From contig JAUNEG010000003.1 of assembly GCA_030525685.1 (NCBI GenBank), positions 1 through 64,000 on the forward strand: DNA of 64,000 bases, read 5' to 3'. The stretch comes from Atopobiaceae bacterium. GTDB taxonomy: Bacteria; Actinomycetota; Coriobacteriia; Coriobacteriales; Atopobiaceae. The notes under the pieces are model-generated. The model saw only the letters and a list, made by a program, of their open reading frames with translations, was not told where the DNA came from and did no database searches. Position numbers and translations under genes: made by a program. Below are positions 10,242 to 18,234 of the stretch, one piece after another (position 1 is the first letter of the stretch; every line of letters starts with the position of its first letter).

Positions 10242-10406
10242 GGGTCCCCCTTTGCGTTCGGCTCCCACCAGTGTAGCCGTACGTCCCTTCGGCCGCCCGT
10301 CACCGAAGGCTCCGACCGGCCACGAGTTCGTCCGGCCGCCGTGGCGCGGCCCTCCGTATCATCGTTGGGGATGAGTGGGTGACGCACCTGACGAAGGGGG
10401 ACGCAA

Positions 10407-11354
10407 ATGGACAAGGTACTGGGCATCGACGTTGGCGGAACGAGCATCAAGGTCGGCCTCTTCACGCCTGGCGGCGAGTTGCTCGAGGAGCGGAAGATCC
10501 CCACGCCGGCGCTCGTGGACGACGACGCCTATGCGGTCGTGACCTCCGGCATCACGCGCGTCCTCGCCGCGCACGACGCCGCCCCGGCGGACGTCATCGC
10601 CTGCGGCCTGGACATCCCCGGGCCCGTCGCCGACGACGGCACGGTCGGCTTCCTGCCCAACATCCAGCTCGACCCCGAGGGGCTCGTCGGGGCGATCACG
10701 GCCACCTTCCCGCGCGCGACGGTCGCCTTCGTCAACGACGCCAACGCGGCGGCGCTCGGCGAGGTGTGGGGTGGTGCGGCGCGCGGCGTCCAGAGCTTCG
10801 TCCTCGTCGCCCTGGGCACGGGCGTCGGCGGTGGCGTCGTCACGGGCGGCCGCCTGGTCGCGGGCGCCTTCGGTGCCGGCGGCGAGATCGGCCACATCAC
10901 CGTCGAGCGTGACGAGCCGCTGACCTGCGGCTGCGGTCGTCACGGCTGCCTGGAGCAGTACGCCTCCGCCAAGGGGGTCGTCCGCCTCTACCTCGAGGAG
11001 TGCGAGCGCCGCGGCGTGACCCCCGTGAACGTCGAGCACGCCACGGACACCCTCTCCGTCTTCAAGGCCCTCGCGAACGGCGACGAGTGCGCCGGCATTG
11101 CCGTCGACAAGATGTGCGACTACCTGGCGCTCGCGCTGTCGCAGATCTCCTGCGTCATGGACCCGGAGCTCTACCTCATCGGCGGCGGCGTCGCGGGCGC
11201 CTTCGCGACCTTCGCGCCGCGCCTGCGGGAGCGCTTCCAGGAGATCGCGCTGCCCACCTGCAAGGACGTGCGCATCGAGGCCGCCGGCCTCGGCAACCAG
11301 GCTGCCATGTACGGCTGCGCCTACGAGGCGCTGCGCCTGCGCGGGGAGGCGTAG
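10407..11354 (+). CDS. ROK family glucokinase
   Basis: Predicted to phosphorylate glucose (or a related hexose) with ATP. It has 315 residues. The ATP-binding motif GIDVGGTSIKVG is at about 6-17, VNDANAAALGE with the catalytic Asp at about 109-119, GEIGH at 159-163, and the ROK zinc motif CGCGRHGCLE at about 174-183. There is no N-terminal helix-turn-helix, so it is a kinase rather than a ROK repressor. The AAGGGGGA ribosome binding site is well placed. A terminator hairpin follows. Substrate range cannot be fixed from sequence; N-acetylglucosamine or mannose are alternatives. Confidence 0.88.
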   Translation: MDKVLGIDVGGTSIKVGLFTPGGELLEERKIPTPALVDDDAYAVVTSGITRVLAAHDAAPADVIACGLDIPGPVADDGTVGFLPNIQLDPEGLVGAITATFPRATVAFVNDANAAALGEVWGGAARGVQSFVLVALGTGVGGGVVTGGRLVAGAFGAGGEIGHITVERDEPLTCGCGRHGCLEQYASAKGVVRLYLEECERRGVTPVNVEHATDTLSVFKALANGDECAGIAVDKMCDYLALALSQISCVMDPELYLIGGGVAGAFATFAPRLRERFQEIALPTCKDVRIEAAGLGNQAAMYGCAYEALRLRGEA

Positions 11355-11734
11355 CCCGGGCACGGCGCCCTTCTCGCCCCCGCGTCGGGCTGACTGACGA
11401 CTTTGGGCGCTCGTGGGTCCTCCAGACGGCCCGCGAGCGCCCTTTTCTGTCAGTTTCCGCCCTTATCCGGTTGCTGGCTCACCCGCACGAACCCTTTCGT
11501 TTTGCACTGGTCCCAGAAAAGAGAAACCACCGGCGGGCGCGATGCGGCGGCAAGCGGCATCCCTTCGTAAGAAACCGATTCTCTTTCGTTTTCTTTCGTT
11601 TTTCTTCGTTCCTTTGTTGCATAATCACCATATGTGATGTTCGCGTGAAGATTGCAGCTTCGAACACGTGGACGCCTCAGCGGAAGTGCGACGCCTCAGG
11701 GGGCATCGAGAAGAGAGAAGGGGAAGGAGCGAGA
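11355..11734 (+). promoter_or_regulatory. glucokinase-EIIBC intergenic region with 10-bp phased operator array
   Basis: This 380-base gap holds a CTTCTCGC motif (11370-11377), the glucokinase terminator (11405-11447) and a T-rich stretch at 11583-11610. There CTTTCGTT recurs three times at an exact 10-bp period (last copy TCTTCGTT), followed by TTGTTGCATAATC. Related TTTC/GCTTT elements lie upstream of the DeoR and aldolase genes at 14257 and 16186. A DeoR/FruR-type operator array is the best explanation. Confidence 0.5.
11405..11447 (+). terminator. intrinsic terminator after glucokinase
   Basis: GGGCGCTCG at 11405-11413 pairs with CGAGCGCCC at 11434-11442, followed by TTTTCTGT. Confidence 0.8.
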
Positions 11735-13240
11735 ATGGCAGAGAAGACCACCTATGACCTTCTGGCCGTGACGGGCTGCCCGACGGGCATCGCCCACACC
11801 TACATGGCCAAGGAGGCCCTGGAGAAGGCCGCCGCTGCCAAGGGCCTCACCATCAAGGTCGAGACCCAGGGCCAGGTCGGTGCGGAGAACGAGGTGACGC
11901 CCGCCGAGATCAAGGCGTGCAAGGCCGTCATCATCGCCGCCGACAAGGACGTCCAGCCCGAGCGCTTCGAGGGCAAGCCCCTCATCAGCGTCGGCGTGAC
12001 GGCCGCCATCAAGGACCCGGAGGGCCTGATCGACAAGGCGCTTGCAGCCAAGGCCGAGGGCGCGCTCGCGGCCGAGGTCGCCAACGCCTCCGACGACGAC
12101 GTCGTCGAGAGGGAGTCCATCGGCCACCAGATCTACCGCCACCTCATGAACGGCGTCAGCCACATGCTGGTCTTCGTCGTCGCCGGCGGCGTGCTCACGG
12201 CCCTGTCGTTCCTCTGGGGCATCACGTCCTACGACTCCACGGCCTCCGACTACAACTCCTTCGCCGCGATGCTCAAGATCATCGGCGGCATCGCCATGAA
12301 CCTCATGGTGCCCGTGCTCTCGGCCTACATCGCCGAGTCCATCGGCAAGCGCCCGGGCCTCGTCCCCGGCTTCGTCGCCGGCATGATCTCCATCCAGGGC
12401 CTGCCCGTCAACGCTGAGACCGGCCTCATCGACGCCGGCGGCGCGGGCGTGGGCCTCGGCTTCCTCGGCGGCATCATCGGCGGCTTCCTCGCCGGCTACG
12501 TCATCGTGCTGCTCGAGAAGGTCTTCAGCGGTCTGCCCCAGAGCCTCAACGGCCTCAAGGCCATGTTCCTCTACCCGCTGTGCTCCACCTTCATCGTCGG
12601 CCTCATCATGCTCGGCATCTCCGGCCCCATGGCCGCCATCAACCAGGCGATGATGGACTTCCTGCAGGGCCTCTACAACGCCGGCCCGATCCCGCTGGGT
12701 CTGGCCATCGGCTGCATGTGCGCGTTTGACATGGGCGGCCCCGTCAACAAGGCCGCCTACACCACCGGCACCCTCCTGCTCACCGAGGCCATCGCCGCCG
12801 GCGTGGGCACCGAGGCCTACAGCTTCGGCACCAACTTCATGGCTGCCGTCTCCGCCGCCTGCATCGTCCCGCCGCTGATCACCACCTTCGCGGTTATCGT
12901 CGGCAAGAGGTACTTCTCGCAGGAGGACCACGACGCCGGCCTGGTCAACTTCATCCTGGGCTGCACCCACATCACCGAGGGCGCCATCCCCTTCATGACC
13001 AAGAACATCTGGCCCGTCATGCCGATCATGATGCTCGGCTCCGCCATCGCGGCCATCCTGACGATCTTCCTGGGCGTCCACGACCCCGCCCCGCACGGCG
13101 GCTTCCTCGTGCTCCCCGTCGTCGACGGCGGCCTGCAGTGGGTCCTCGCGATTTTCATCGGAGCGGTCATCGGCGGCATCCTGTTCGTGCTCTTCAAGAA
13201 GTATGACTACGACAAGAACGGCGGCAGGATCGCCGAGTAG
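11735..13240 (+). CDS. PTS fructose-type EIIBC component
   Basis: A 501-residue membrane permease of the fructose PTS family. The EIIB domain (about 5-105) has the phospho-cysteine in VTGCPTGIAHTYMA (Cys15). The EIIC-fru domain (about 130-500) has many membrane segments and the conserved GGPVNKAAYTTG and GCTHITEGAIPF motifs. No EIIA domain is fused and none of the fru type is adjacent, so phosphate must come from an EIIA elsewhere. Start ATG at 11735 follows GGAAGGAG. It leads an operon with a PfkB kinase and a DeoR regulator, and a phased operator array lies upstream. Confidence 0.93.
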   Translation: MAEKTTYDLLAVTGCPTGIAHTYMAKEALEKAAAAKGLTIKVETQGQVGAENEVTPAEIKACKAVIIAADKDVQPERFEGKPLISVGVTAAIKDPEGLIDKALAAKAEGALAAEVANASDDDVVERESIGHQIYRHLMNGVSHMLVFVVAGGVLTALSFLWGITSYDSTASDYNSFAAMLKIIGGIAMNLMVPVLSAYIAESIGKRPGLVPGFVAGMISIQGLPVNAETGLIDAGGAGVGLGFLGGIIGGFLAGYVIVLLEKVFSGLPQSLNGLKAMFLYPLCSTFIVGLIMLGISGPMAAINQAMMDFLQGLYNAGPIPLGLAIGCMCAFDMGGPVNKAAYTTGTLLLTEAIAAGVGTEAYSFGTNFMAAVSAACIVPPLITTFAVIVGKRYFSQEDHDAGLVNFILGCTHITEGAIPFMTKNIWPVMPIMMLGSAIAAILTIFLGVHDPAPHGGFLVLPVVDGGLQWVLAIFIGAVIGGILFVLFKKYDYDKNGGRIAE

Positions 13241-13261
13241 CTCCGAGCGAGCACTTGTCCG

Positions 13262-13290
13262 GGGGCCCGGCCGCGCGCCGGGCCCCTTCT
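13262..13290 (+). terminator. hairpin after EIIBC
   Basis: GGGCCCGGC pairs with GCCGGGCCC around a short loop, followed by TTCTGTCC. The weak T run suggests partial termination that allows read-through into the kinase gene. Confidence 0.6.
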
Positions 13291-13321
13291 GTCCACACGA
13301 GAAGAGCCGGGAGGAGCAGTC

Positions 13322-14239
13322 GTGATCTACACGCTCACCACCAACCCCGCGGTCGACATGAACGTCAATGCGGACACCCTCACCACCAAGAAGGTCAACC
13401 GCACGCGCGACGCCGTCTACACCCCCAACGGAAAGGGGCTGAACGTCTCCTTCACGCTGAGGCACCACGGCGTCGACTCGGTGATCCTGGGCTTCTTCGG
13501 CGGCTTCTCCGGAGACTACATCGTCCGCGAGGCCGAGAAGCGCTGCCCGGTGCGCCCCGTCCTCATCGACGGCATCACCCGCGTCAACATCTTCGTGACC
13601 ACGCCCGAGGGCGAGTACAAGTTCCCCAACGCGGGCGCCCCCGTGAGCCGCGAGAAGCAGCTCGAGATGCTGGAGCTGTTGCGCGGCCTGGACGACCTCG
13701 AGTGCCTCGTGGTCTCCGGCAGCCTCTCGCCCGAGATGGACGCCTCCTACTACGACGAGCTCATCGACGTGTGCCAGGAGAAGGGCGCCGAGTTCGTGCT
13801 CGACATCTCGCACCCGCACCTGGCCTACCTCGTCGAGCGTCACCCGCTGCTGATCAAGCCCAACGACGAGGAGGTCGCGGAGATCTTCGGCGTCGACGTC
13901 GCCGACGAGGGAGACGTCCTCTCCGCGCTCGCCCACATCCACGAGCGGGGGGCGAAGAACATCCTGCTGACGCTCGGCGGCGAGGGTGCGTACTTCTCGA
14001 GCGGCGAGCACGTCTGGCGCGCGAGCGCGGGCAAGGTGAAGGTGCTCTCCACCGCGTGCGCCGGCGACGCGACGCTGGCAAGCTTCCTCTCCGCGTGGCT
14101 CGGCGCCCGCGACGAGGTCGAGCCCGCCCTGGTGCGCGCGATGGCCACGGGCGGCAACGTCGCCATGTGCGCGGGACTGGGCGACTTCGCGCTCGTGGAC
14201 GAGATCGCCGAGTCCATCGAGGTGACGCGACTCTCGTAA
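13322..14239 (+). CDS. PfkB-family sugar-phosphate kinase (1-phosphofructokinase type)
   Basis: A 305-residue ribokinase-fold kinase. The N-terminal MIYTLTTNPAVD and GKGLNVS segments are characteristic of the 1-phosphofructokinase/tagatose-6-phosphate kinase group. The catalytic motif usually written GAGD reads CAGD at about 246-249, so the catalytic Asp is kept but the first Gly is Cys. GTG start at 13322 follows GGGAGGAG. Lying after a fructose-type EIIBC, it most likely phosphorylates fructose 1-phosphate; tagatose 6-phosphate is possible because lacA/lacB are nearby. Confidence 0.85.
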   Translation: MIYTLTTNPAVDMNVNADTLTTKKVNRTRDAVYTPNGKGLNVSFTLRHHGVDSVILGFFGGFSGDYIVREAEKRCPVRPVLIDGITRVNIFVTTPEGEYKFPNAGAPVSREKQLEMLELLRGLDDLECLVVSGSLSPEMDASYYDELIDVCQEKGAEFVLDISHPHLAYLVERHPLLIKPNDEEVAEIFGVDVADEGDVLSALAHIHERGAKNILLTLGGEGAYFSSGEHVWRASAGKVKVLSTACAGDATLASFLSAWLGARDEVEPALVRAMATGGNVAMCAGLGDFALVDEIAESIEVTRLS

Positions 14240-14287
14240 TGCCGTCCGCCGACGGATTCTTTCGCTTTGCAAGAAAAGAAGGTTTCC

Positions 14288-14341
14288 GAAAGCCCCCTTT
14301 CCCTCGGAGCGTCGTACGCTTCTCGGGGAAGGGGGGCTTTC
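14288..14341 (+). promoter_or_regulatory. long hairpin that can sequester the ribosome binding site of the DeoR gene
   Basis: GAAAGCCCCC at 14288-14297 can pair with GGGGGGCTTTC at 14331-14341, extended inward by a CTTTCCC/GGGGAAG stem. The 3 prime arm contains the purine-rich Shine-Dalgarno sequence of the DeoR gene, whose ATG is at 14343. It could act as a terminator for the upstream kinase or as a translational brake. No T run follows. Confidence 0.55.
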
Positions 14342-14342
14342 C

Positions 14343-15152
14343 ATGGCTCAGGAGAACCAGGGGCGCATGCTCGCCGTGGAGCGGCGCCAGCGCATCATCG
14401 AGATGCTCGAGAACCACTCGTCGGTGCTGATCGCCGACATCTGCAGGGAGTGCGGCGTCTCGGCGGTCACCGCCCGCGCCGACCTCGACTTCCTGGAGGG
14501 GGAGGGCCGGCTCAAGCGCACGCACGGCGGCGCGGTGCCCATCTCCGAGTACGTGGTCCCCCGCGTCTCCGAGCGCTTGCGGAAGAACGCCAGAGCCAAG
14601 CAGGCCATCGCGCGCCGGGCGGCGGAGCGCGTGAGCGACGGCGAGATGATCCTCGTGGGCAGCGGGTCCACGACGCTGGAGTTCGTCAAGGCGCTGCGCA
14701 GCAAGCACGGCGTCACCGTCGTGAGCAACTCCTGTCACATCCTCGAGTACGCCGAGCAGTACCTTCCCGAGGTCGAGGTCATGTCCACCGGCGGCATGCT
14801 CGCGCGCAAGTACCGGCACTACTATGGGCCGCTCGTGGGCGCGAGTCTGGCAGACATCTACCTCGACCAGGTGTTTCTCGGTGCCGACGGCTTCGAGCCG
14901 AGCTTTGGCTTCCTGGCCGAGTTCGACCAGACCGCCTACGCCAAGGTGGAGTTCCTCAAGCACGCGCGCACCAAGATAATCCTCATGGACTCTAGCAAGG
15001 TGGGCGCGGGGCGCTCCTTCCTTCGCTTTGCCAAGCCGGATGACGTGGACGTCGTGATCATGGAGCGCGACCCGGAGGGCATGGTCCTCGAGGCATGCAA
15101 CCAGGGCGAGCGCGAAGTGCAGGTCATAGAGGCCCTGGCAGACGAGGCATAA
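14343..15152 (+). CDS. DeoR-family transcriptional regulator
   Basis: A 269-residue repressor of sugar genes. The N-terminal helix-turn-helix (about 13-70) includes the family segment VTARADLDFLEGEGRLKRTHGGA. The sugar-phosphate-sensing domain includes ILVGSGSTTLEFVK at about 102-115 and a C-terminal LMDSSKVG motif. It is the third gene of the EIIBC-kinase-regulator operon and probably autoregulates it in response to a sugar phosphate. Translation may be limited by the hairpin over its ribosome binding site. Confidence 0.9.
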   Translation: MAQENQGRMLAVERRQRIIEMLENHSSVLIADICRECGVSAVTARADLDFLEGEGRLKRTHGGAVPISEYVVPRVSERLRKNARAKQAIARRAAERVSDGEMILVGSGSTTLEFVKALRSKHGVTVVSNSCHILEYAEQYLPEVEVMSTGGMLARKYRHYYGPLVGASLADIYLDQVFLGADGFEPSFGFLAEFDQTAYAKVEFLKHARTKIILMDSSKVGAGRSFLRFAKPDDVDVVIMERDPEGMVLEACNQGEREVQVIEALADEA

Positions 15153-15192
15153 GAGAAGGGACGGCGCACCCAAAGGCACGCCGCCCCGCCAG

Positions 15193-15214
15193 GCGAGAAG
15201 AACGGTCTTCTCGC
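15193..15214. terminator. perfect hairpin built from two inverted GCGAGAAG motifs
   Basis: GCGAGAAGA, loop ACGG, TCTTCTCGC forms a perfect 9-bp stem between the convergent DeoR and aldolase genes. It may terminate transcription from either side, although the T run is weak. It is the only place where two copies of the recurrent motif face each other. Confidence 0.55.
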
Positions 15215-15229
15215 AATGCGTTTCGCGAC

Positions 15230-16081
15230 TTACGCGCGGCCCACGGAGCCGAGGTTGTTCATGCGGACCTTGACGAGCTCGGTGATCCCGGCCATGCCCG
15301 GCTTGGCCGGCTTCTTGGGGTCGAAGGCGCCGGGGTTCTCGGCCATGTAGCCCATGAAGCCGCGCATGAAGGCCTGGCGCAGCTCGGTGGCGTAGTTGAC
15401 CTTGCAGATGCCGTTCTTGACGGCCTCGGCGACCTGCTCGTCGGGCACGCCGGAGGTGCCGTGGAGCACGAGCGGCACGTCGACGGCGGCGCGGATGGCC
15501 TTCACGACGTCCTGCTCGATGTGCGGGGTCTCGGTGTAGACGCCGTGCGCGGTGCCGACGCCGATGGCGAGCGAGGTGCAGCCGGTGCGCTCGACGAACT
15601 CGCGCGCCTCCTCCGGGTCGGTGTAGGGGCTCTCGCCCTCGACGGCCGGGCCGTCGTCCTCCTTGCCGCCGACCTTGCCGAGCTCGGCCTCGACGGGCAC
15701 GCCCATGGCGGCGCCGACGCGGGCCACGGAGGCGGTGAGGGCGATGTTGTCCTCGAAGGTCTCGTGGGAGCCGTCGATCATGACGGAGGTGTAGCCGGTG
15801 CGCATGGCCTGCATGCAGCGGTCGAAGCCGTCGCCGTGGTCGAGGTGCAGGGCCACGGGCACGGTGGCGCGCTCGGCGGCGGCCTTGACCATGCCGTAGA
15901 AGTAGTCCAGGCCGGCGTACTTCACGGTGCCGGTCGTGGTCTGCATGATCACCGGGGACTTGGTCTCCTCGGCGGCCGCGAGGACGGCCATGACGAACTC
16001 GAGACTCTCGATGTTGAAGGCGCCAACCGCGTAGTGGTTGGCCTGGGCGTCGAGAAGCATCTCCTTGGTGGTGACGAGCAT
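15230..16081 (-). CDS. class II fructose/tagatose-bisphosphate aldolase
   Basis: This zinc aldolase cleaves fructose 1,6- or tagatose 1,6-bisphosphate to triose phosphates. It has 283 residues, closest in size to the GatY/KbaY/short FbaA group. Key positions are HLDHGD (catalytic Asp81, zinc ligand His82), GVGTAHGVY (His179) and VLHGTSG (His207). ATG at 16081 follows GGAAGGGAG. It faces away from a divergent DeoR operon across a 516-base regulatory region. LacA, LacB and LacC in the window lack a LacD-type aldolase, so this enzyme could serve tagatose bisphosphate as well as glycolysis. Confidence 0.9.
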   Translation of the reverse strand: MLVTTKEMLLDAQANHYAVGAFNIESLEFVMAVLAAAEETKSPVIMQTTTGTVKYAGLDYFYGMVKAAAERATVPVALHLDHGDGFDRCMQAMRTGYTSVMIDGSHETFEDNIALTASVARVGAAMGVPVEAELGKVGGKEDDGPAVEGESPYTDPEEAREFVERTGCTSLAIGVGTAHGVYTETPHIEQDVVKAIRAAVDVPLVLHGTSGVPDEQVAEAVKNGICKVNYATELRQAFMRGFMGYMAENPGAFDPKKPAKPGMAGITELVKVRMNNLGSVGRA

Positions 16082-16597
16082 CTAAAACTCCCTTCCTCAA
16101 AACCTGCTGATGGCGCCATTGTACGTTCGCGCGCGCATGGGGTGCGCCGTCGTGTGCCGCGGGCGGTCCGACAGGTACGGCGGAAGGGAAAGCAAACGAA
16201 GGGCGCCGCGTCCGGTCCCGGTTTTGGGTTTGGGTTCGAAGGACGATGGCGCGCGTCGTCACGGACCGACGTACAAGCTCACTAGCTGGTGATATCTAAA
16301 GTGAAAGCGATACGAGGCCGCTGCCGACTCGTTTTTCGAACCCAAACCCGAAAACGGTTTGGGTTCGTTTTTCGGGACGCCAGGCGCATCCGAATCACGC
16401 ACGAGCCTCTGACCTCGTGGTCTGTAATCGTGGCGGTTCCCGGATGGGCGATTTCGAACCCAAACCCAAAAGCCGTCGTCCGCATTGGCTCTGACTTGCC
16501 AAAAAGAAAGCAAAAGCAATGTGTTAGATTGCTCTTAAAGAAAGTAAAGGAAACACATTTCGCACACAAACGCCGAACGAGAAGGGCGGTCAGCACC
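16082..16597. promoter_or_regulatory. divergent regulatory region with four TTCGAACCCAAACC repeats
   Basis: No gene is seen in this 516-base aldolase/DeoR gap. Copies of TTCGAACCCAAACC lie at 16227-16240 (inverted), 16335-16348, 16356-16367 (inverted, partial) and 16453-16466. The middle two form a 12-bp inverted repeat around CGAAAA. A GAAAGCAAAC element is at 16188 and GAAAGCAAAAGC at 16505, resembling sites near the first PTS operon. This is the layout expected for repressor-controlled divergent promoters. Confidence 0.6.
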
Positions 16598-17368
16598 ATG
16601 TCCGACATGTCCTCGGAGGAGCGCCGCGCCGCGGTCCTCTCCATGCTCGACCGCGCCACGTCCGTGCAGGTCGCCCAGCTCGCCGAGGTCTTCGGCGTCA
16701 GCCGTGTGACCGCCCGTGCAGACCTCGACGCCCTGGCGCGCGACGGCAAGCTCCGCCGCACGCACGGCGGTGCCGTCTCGCTCTCCAAGACCCTCACGGT
16801 CTCCGTCCAGGAACGGCGAATAAACGTGAACGTCGAGGCCAAGCGCTCGATCGCACGGCTCGCGGCGCCCCTCGTGGAGGACGGCGACTCCGTGCTCGTG
16901 GACTCCGGCACCACGGCGCTCGAGTTCGTGCGCGCCATCTCCGGGCGCTCGGGCGTCACCATCGTGACCGATGACTTCACCATCGCGGACTACGTGGACC
17001 GCTCCGCCCCGTCGCTTGACGTCATCATGCTCGGCGGCAGCCTGCGCAAGGGTCACCGCTACACGGCGGGCCCGCTCGCGCTGCGCGCCCTCGAGGGGCT
17101 TCATCCCGACAAGGCGTTCGTCTCGCCGACCTCCTACGTCCCCGGGCGCGGCCTCATGACCAACAACCAGGACATGGCCGAGCTCAAGCGGGCGTTTCTC
17201 ACCTGCGCCGAGCGCACCTTCGTGCTGTTCGACTCCTCCAAGGTCGGGGCGCCGGGGCTCCTATGGTTCGGCACGCTCGCCGACGTGGAGGCGCTCATCA
17301 CCGACGCGGAGCCCGGCCAGGCCGTCCAAGCCGACGGCGAGGAGCTGGGCTGCCGCATCATATACTAG
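16598..17368 (+). CDS. DeoR-family transcriptional regulator
   Basis: A 256-residue regulator from the chosen ATG at 16598. The helix-turn-helix at about 5-62 includes VTARADLDALARDGKLRRTHGGA. The sensor domain has VLVDSGTTALEFVRA and a C-terminal LFDSSKVG motif. The frame stays open upstream but the repeat-rich region there is not coding-like. An ACGAGAAG near-copy of the intergenic motif lies 15 bases upstream. It is first in an operon with a HAD phosphatase (19-base gap) and a mutarotase. It is a likely binder of the repeats in its own promoter. Confidence 0.9.
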   Translation: MSDMSSEERRAAVLSMLDRATSVQVAQLAEVFGVSRVTARADLDALARDGKLRRTHGGAVSLSKTLTVSVQERRINVNVEAKRSIARLAAPLVEDGDSVLVDSGTTALEFVRAISGRSGVTIVTDDFTIADYVDRSAPSLDVIMLGGSLRKGHRYTAGPLALRALEGLHPDKAFVSPTSYVPGRGLMTNNQDMAELKRAFLTCAERTFVLFDSSKVGAPGLLWFGTLADVEALITDAEPGQAVQADGEELGCRIIY

Positions 17369-17387
17369 AGGCACGCAAGGAGGGCCC

Positions 17388-18203
17388 ATGAAGGCAAAGC
17401 TCGTCCTCACCGACATAGACGGCACGATCCTCCCGCGCGGCGAGAGGGTCGTCTCGACGCGCACGGTAGCGGCGTTCCACGCCGCGCTGGACGCGGGCAT
17501 GGTAGTCGGCCCCGCGAGCGGCCGCGGCTATGCGTGGGTCCCGGGCTTCTTCGACGGGGACGCCGCCTGCTGCGCCACCGCGCTCGCGACCAACGGCATG
17601 CAGATCTACCTGCATGGCGAGAAGGTCATGGAGCAGACGCTCCCCGCCGCCGCGCTGGAGCGCGTGCGCGCCATCGCCGCGGAGACGCCCGCCGCCGGCC
17701 TCGTGTGCTTCGACGACGCGACGCCGCTGCTGGTGGCCGGGACGCGCGAGGACCTCACCCGCGCCTTTCCCGTCTACGGCGAGAGGTGCGTCGAGCTGGG
17801 CCGCCTGCCGGACTTCGACGTGGTGAAGGCGAACGCCTTCTCGGGCGCCGACGAGGGCGCCATGGCGGAGCTGGTGGAACGGCTGAACGCGGAGGTGGGC
17901 GCCCTCGACGTGGACCGTGCGATGCCGACCTACTCCAACATCATGCCCCGCGGTTGGAACAAGGGGACGGCGGTGGCGTGGCTCGCGGAGCGCCTAGGGA
18001 TCGGTCTGGACGAGGTCGTGGTCTTCGGCGACGCGGACAACGACCTGCCCATGTTCGAGGCGGTCCCCAACTCGGTGGCCGTCGCCGGCGCCACGCCCCG
18101 CGCCGCCGCGGCAGCGCGCTGGCACATAGGGGCATGCGAGAACGATGCCGTCGCCTCGGCGATCGAGGCACTTGCGGCGGGGGAGTGGCCGTTCTCCGCG
18201 TGA
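17388..18203 (+). CDS. Cof-type HAD-superfamily phosphatase
   Basis: A 271-residue cytosolic phosphatase of the Cof/IIB HAD group. HAD motif I is DIDGTIL at about 8-14, motif II is around GPASGRG, and motif IV is VFGDADNDLPMF near 208-219. The cap lies between them. The preceding ribosome binding site is AGGAGGG. Sitting between a DeoR regulator and a mutarotase it is likely to dephosphorylate a sugar phosphate, but the substrate is not determinable. Confidence 0.88.
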   Translation: MKAKLVLTDIDGTILPRGERVVSTRTVAAFHAALDAGMVVGPASGRGYAWVPGFFDGDAACCATALATNGMQIYLHGEKVMEQTLPAAALERVRAIAAETPAAGLVCFDDATPLLVAGTREDLTRAFPVYGERCVELGRLPDFDVVKANAFSGADEGAMAELVERLNAEVGALDVDRAMPTYSNIMPRGWNKGTAVAWLAERLGIGLDEVVVFGDADNDLPMFEAVPNSVAVAGATPRAAAAARWHIGACENDAVASAIEALAAGEWPFSA

Positions 18204-18234
18204 CGGGGGCGGACAGAGAGAAACGGGAGGAACC

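Noticed and set aside
13855..16262. Long minus-strand frame across the kinase and DeoR genes
   Set aside because: It runs into the real aldolase out of frame, and the Arg-rich product has no family features.
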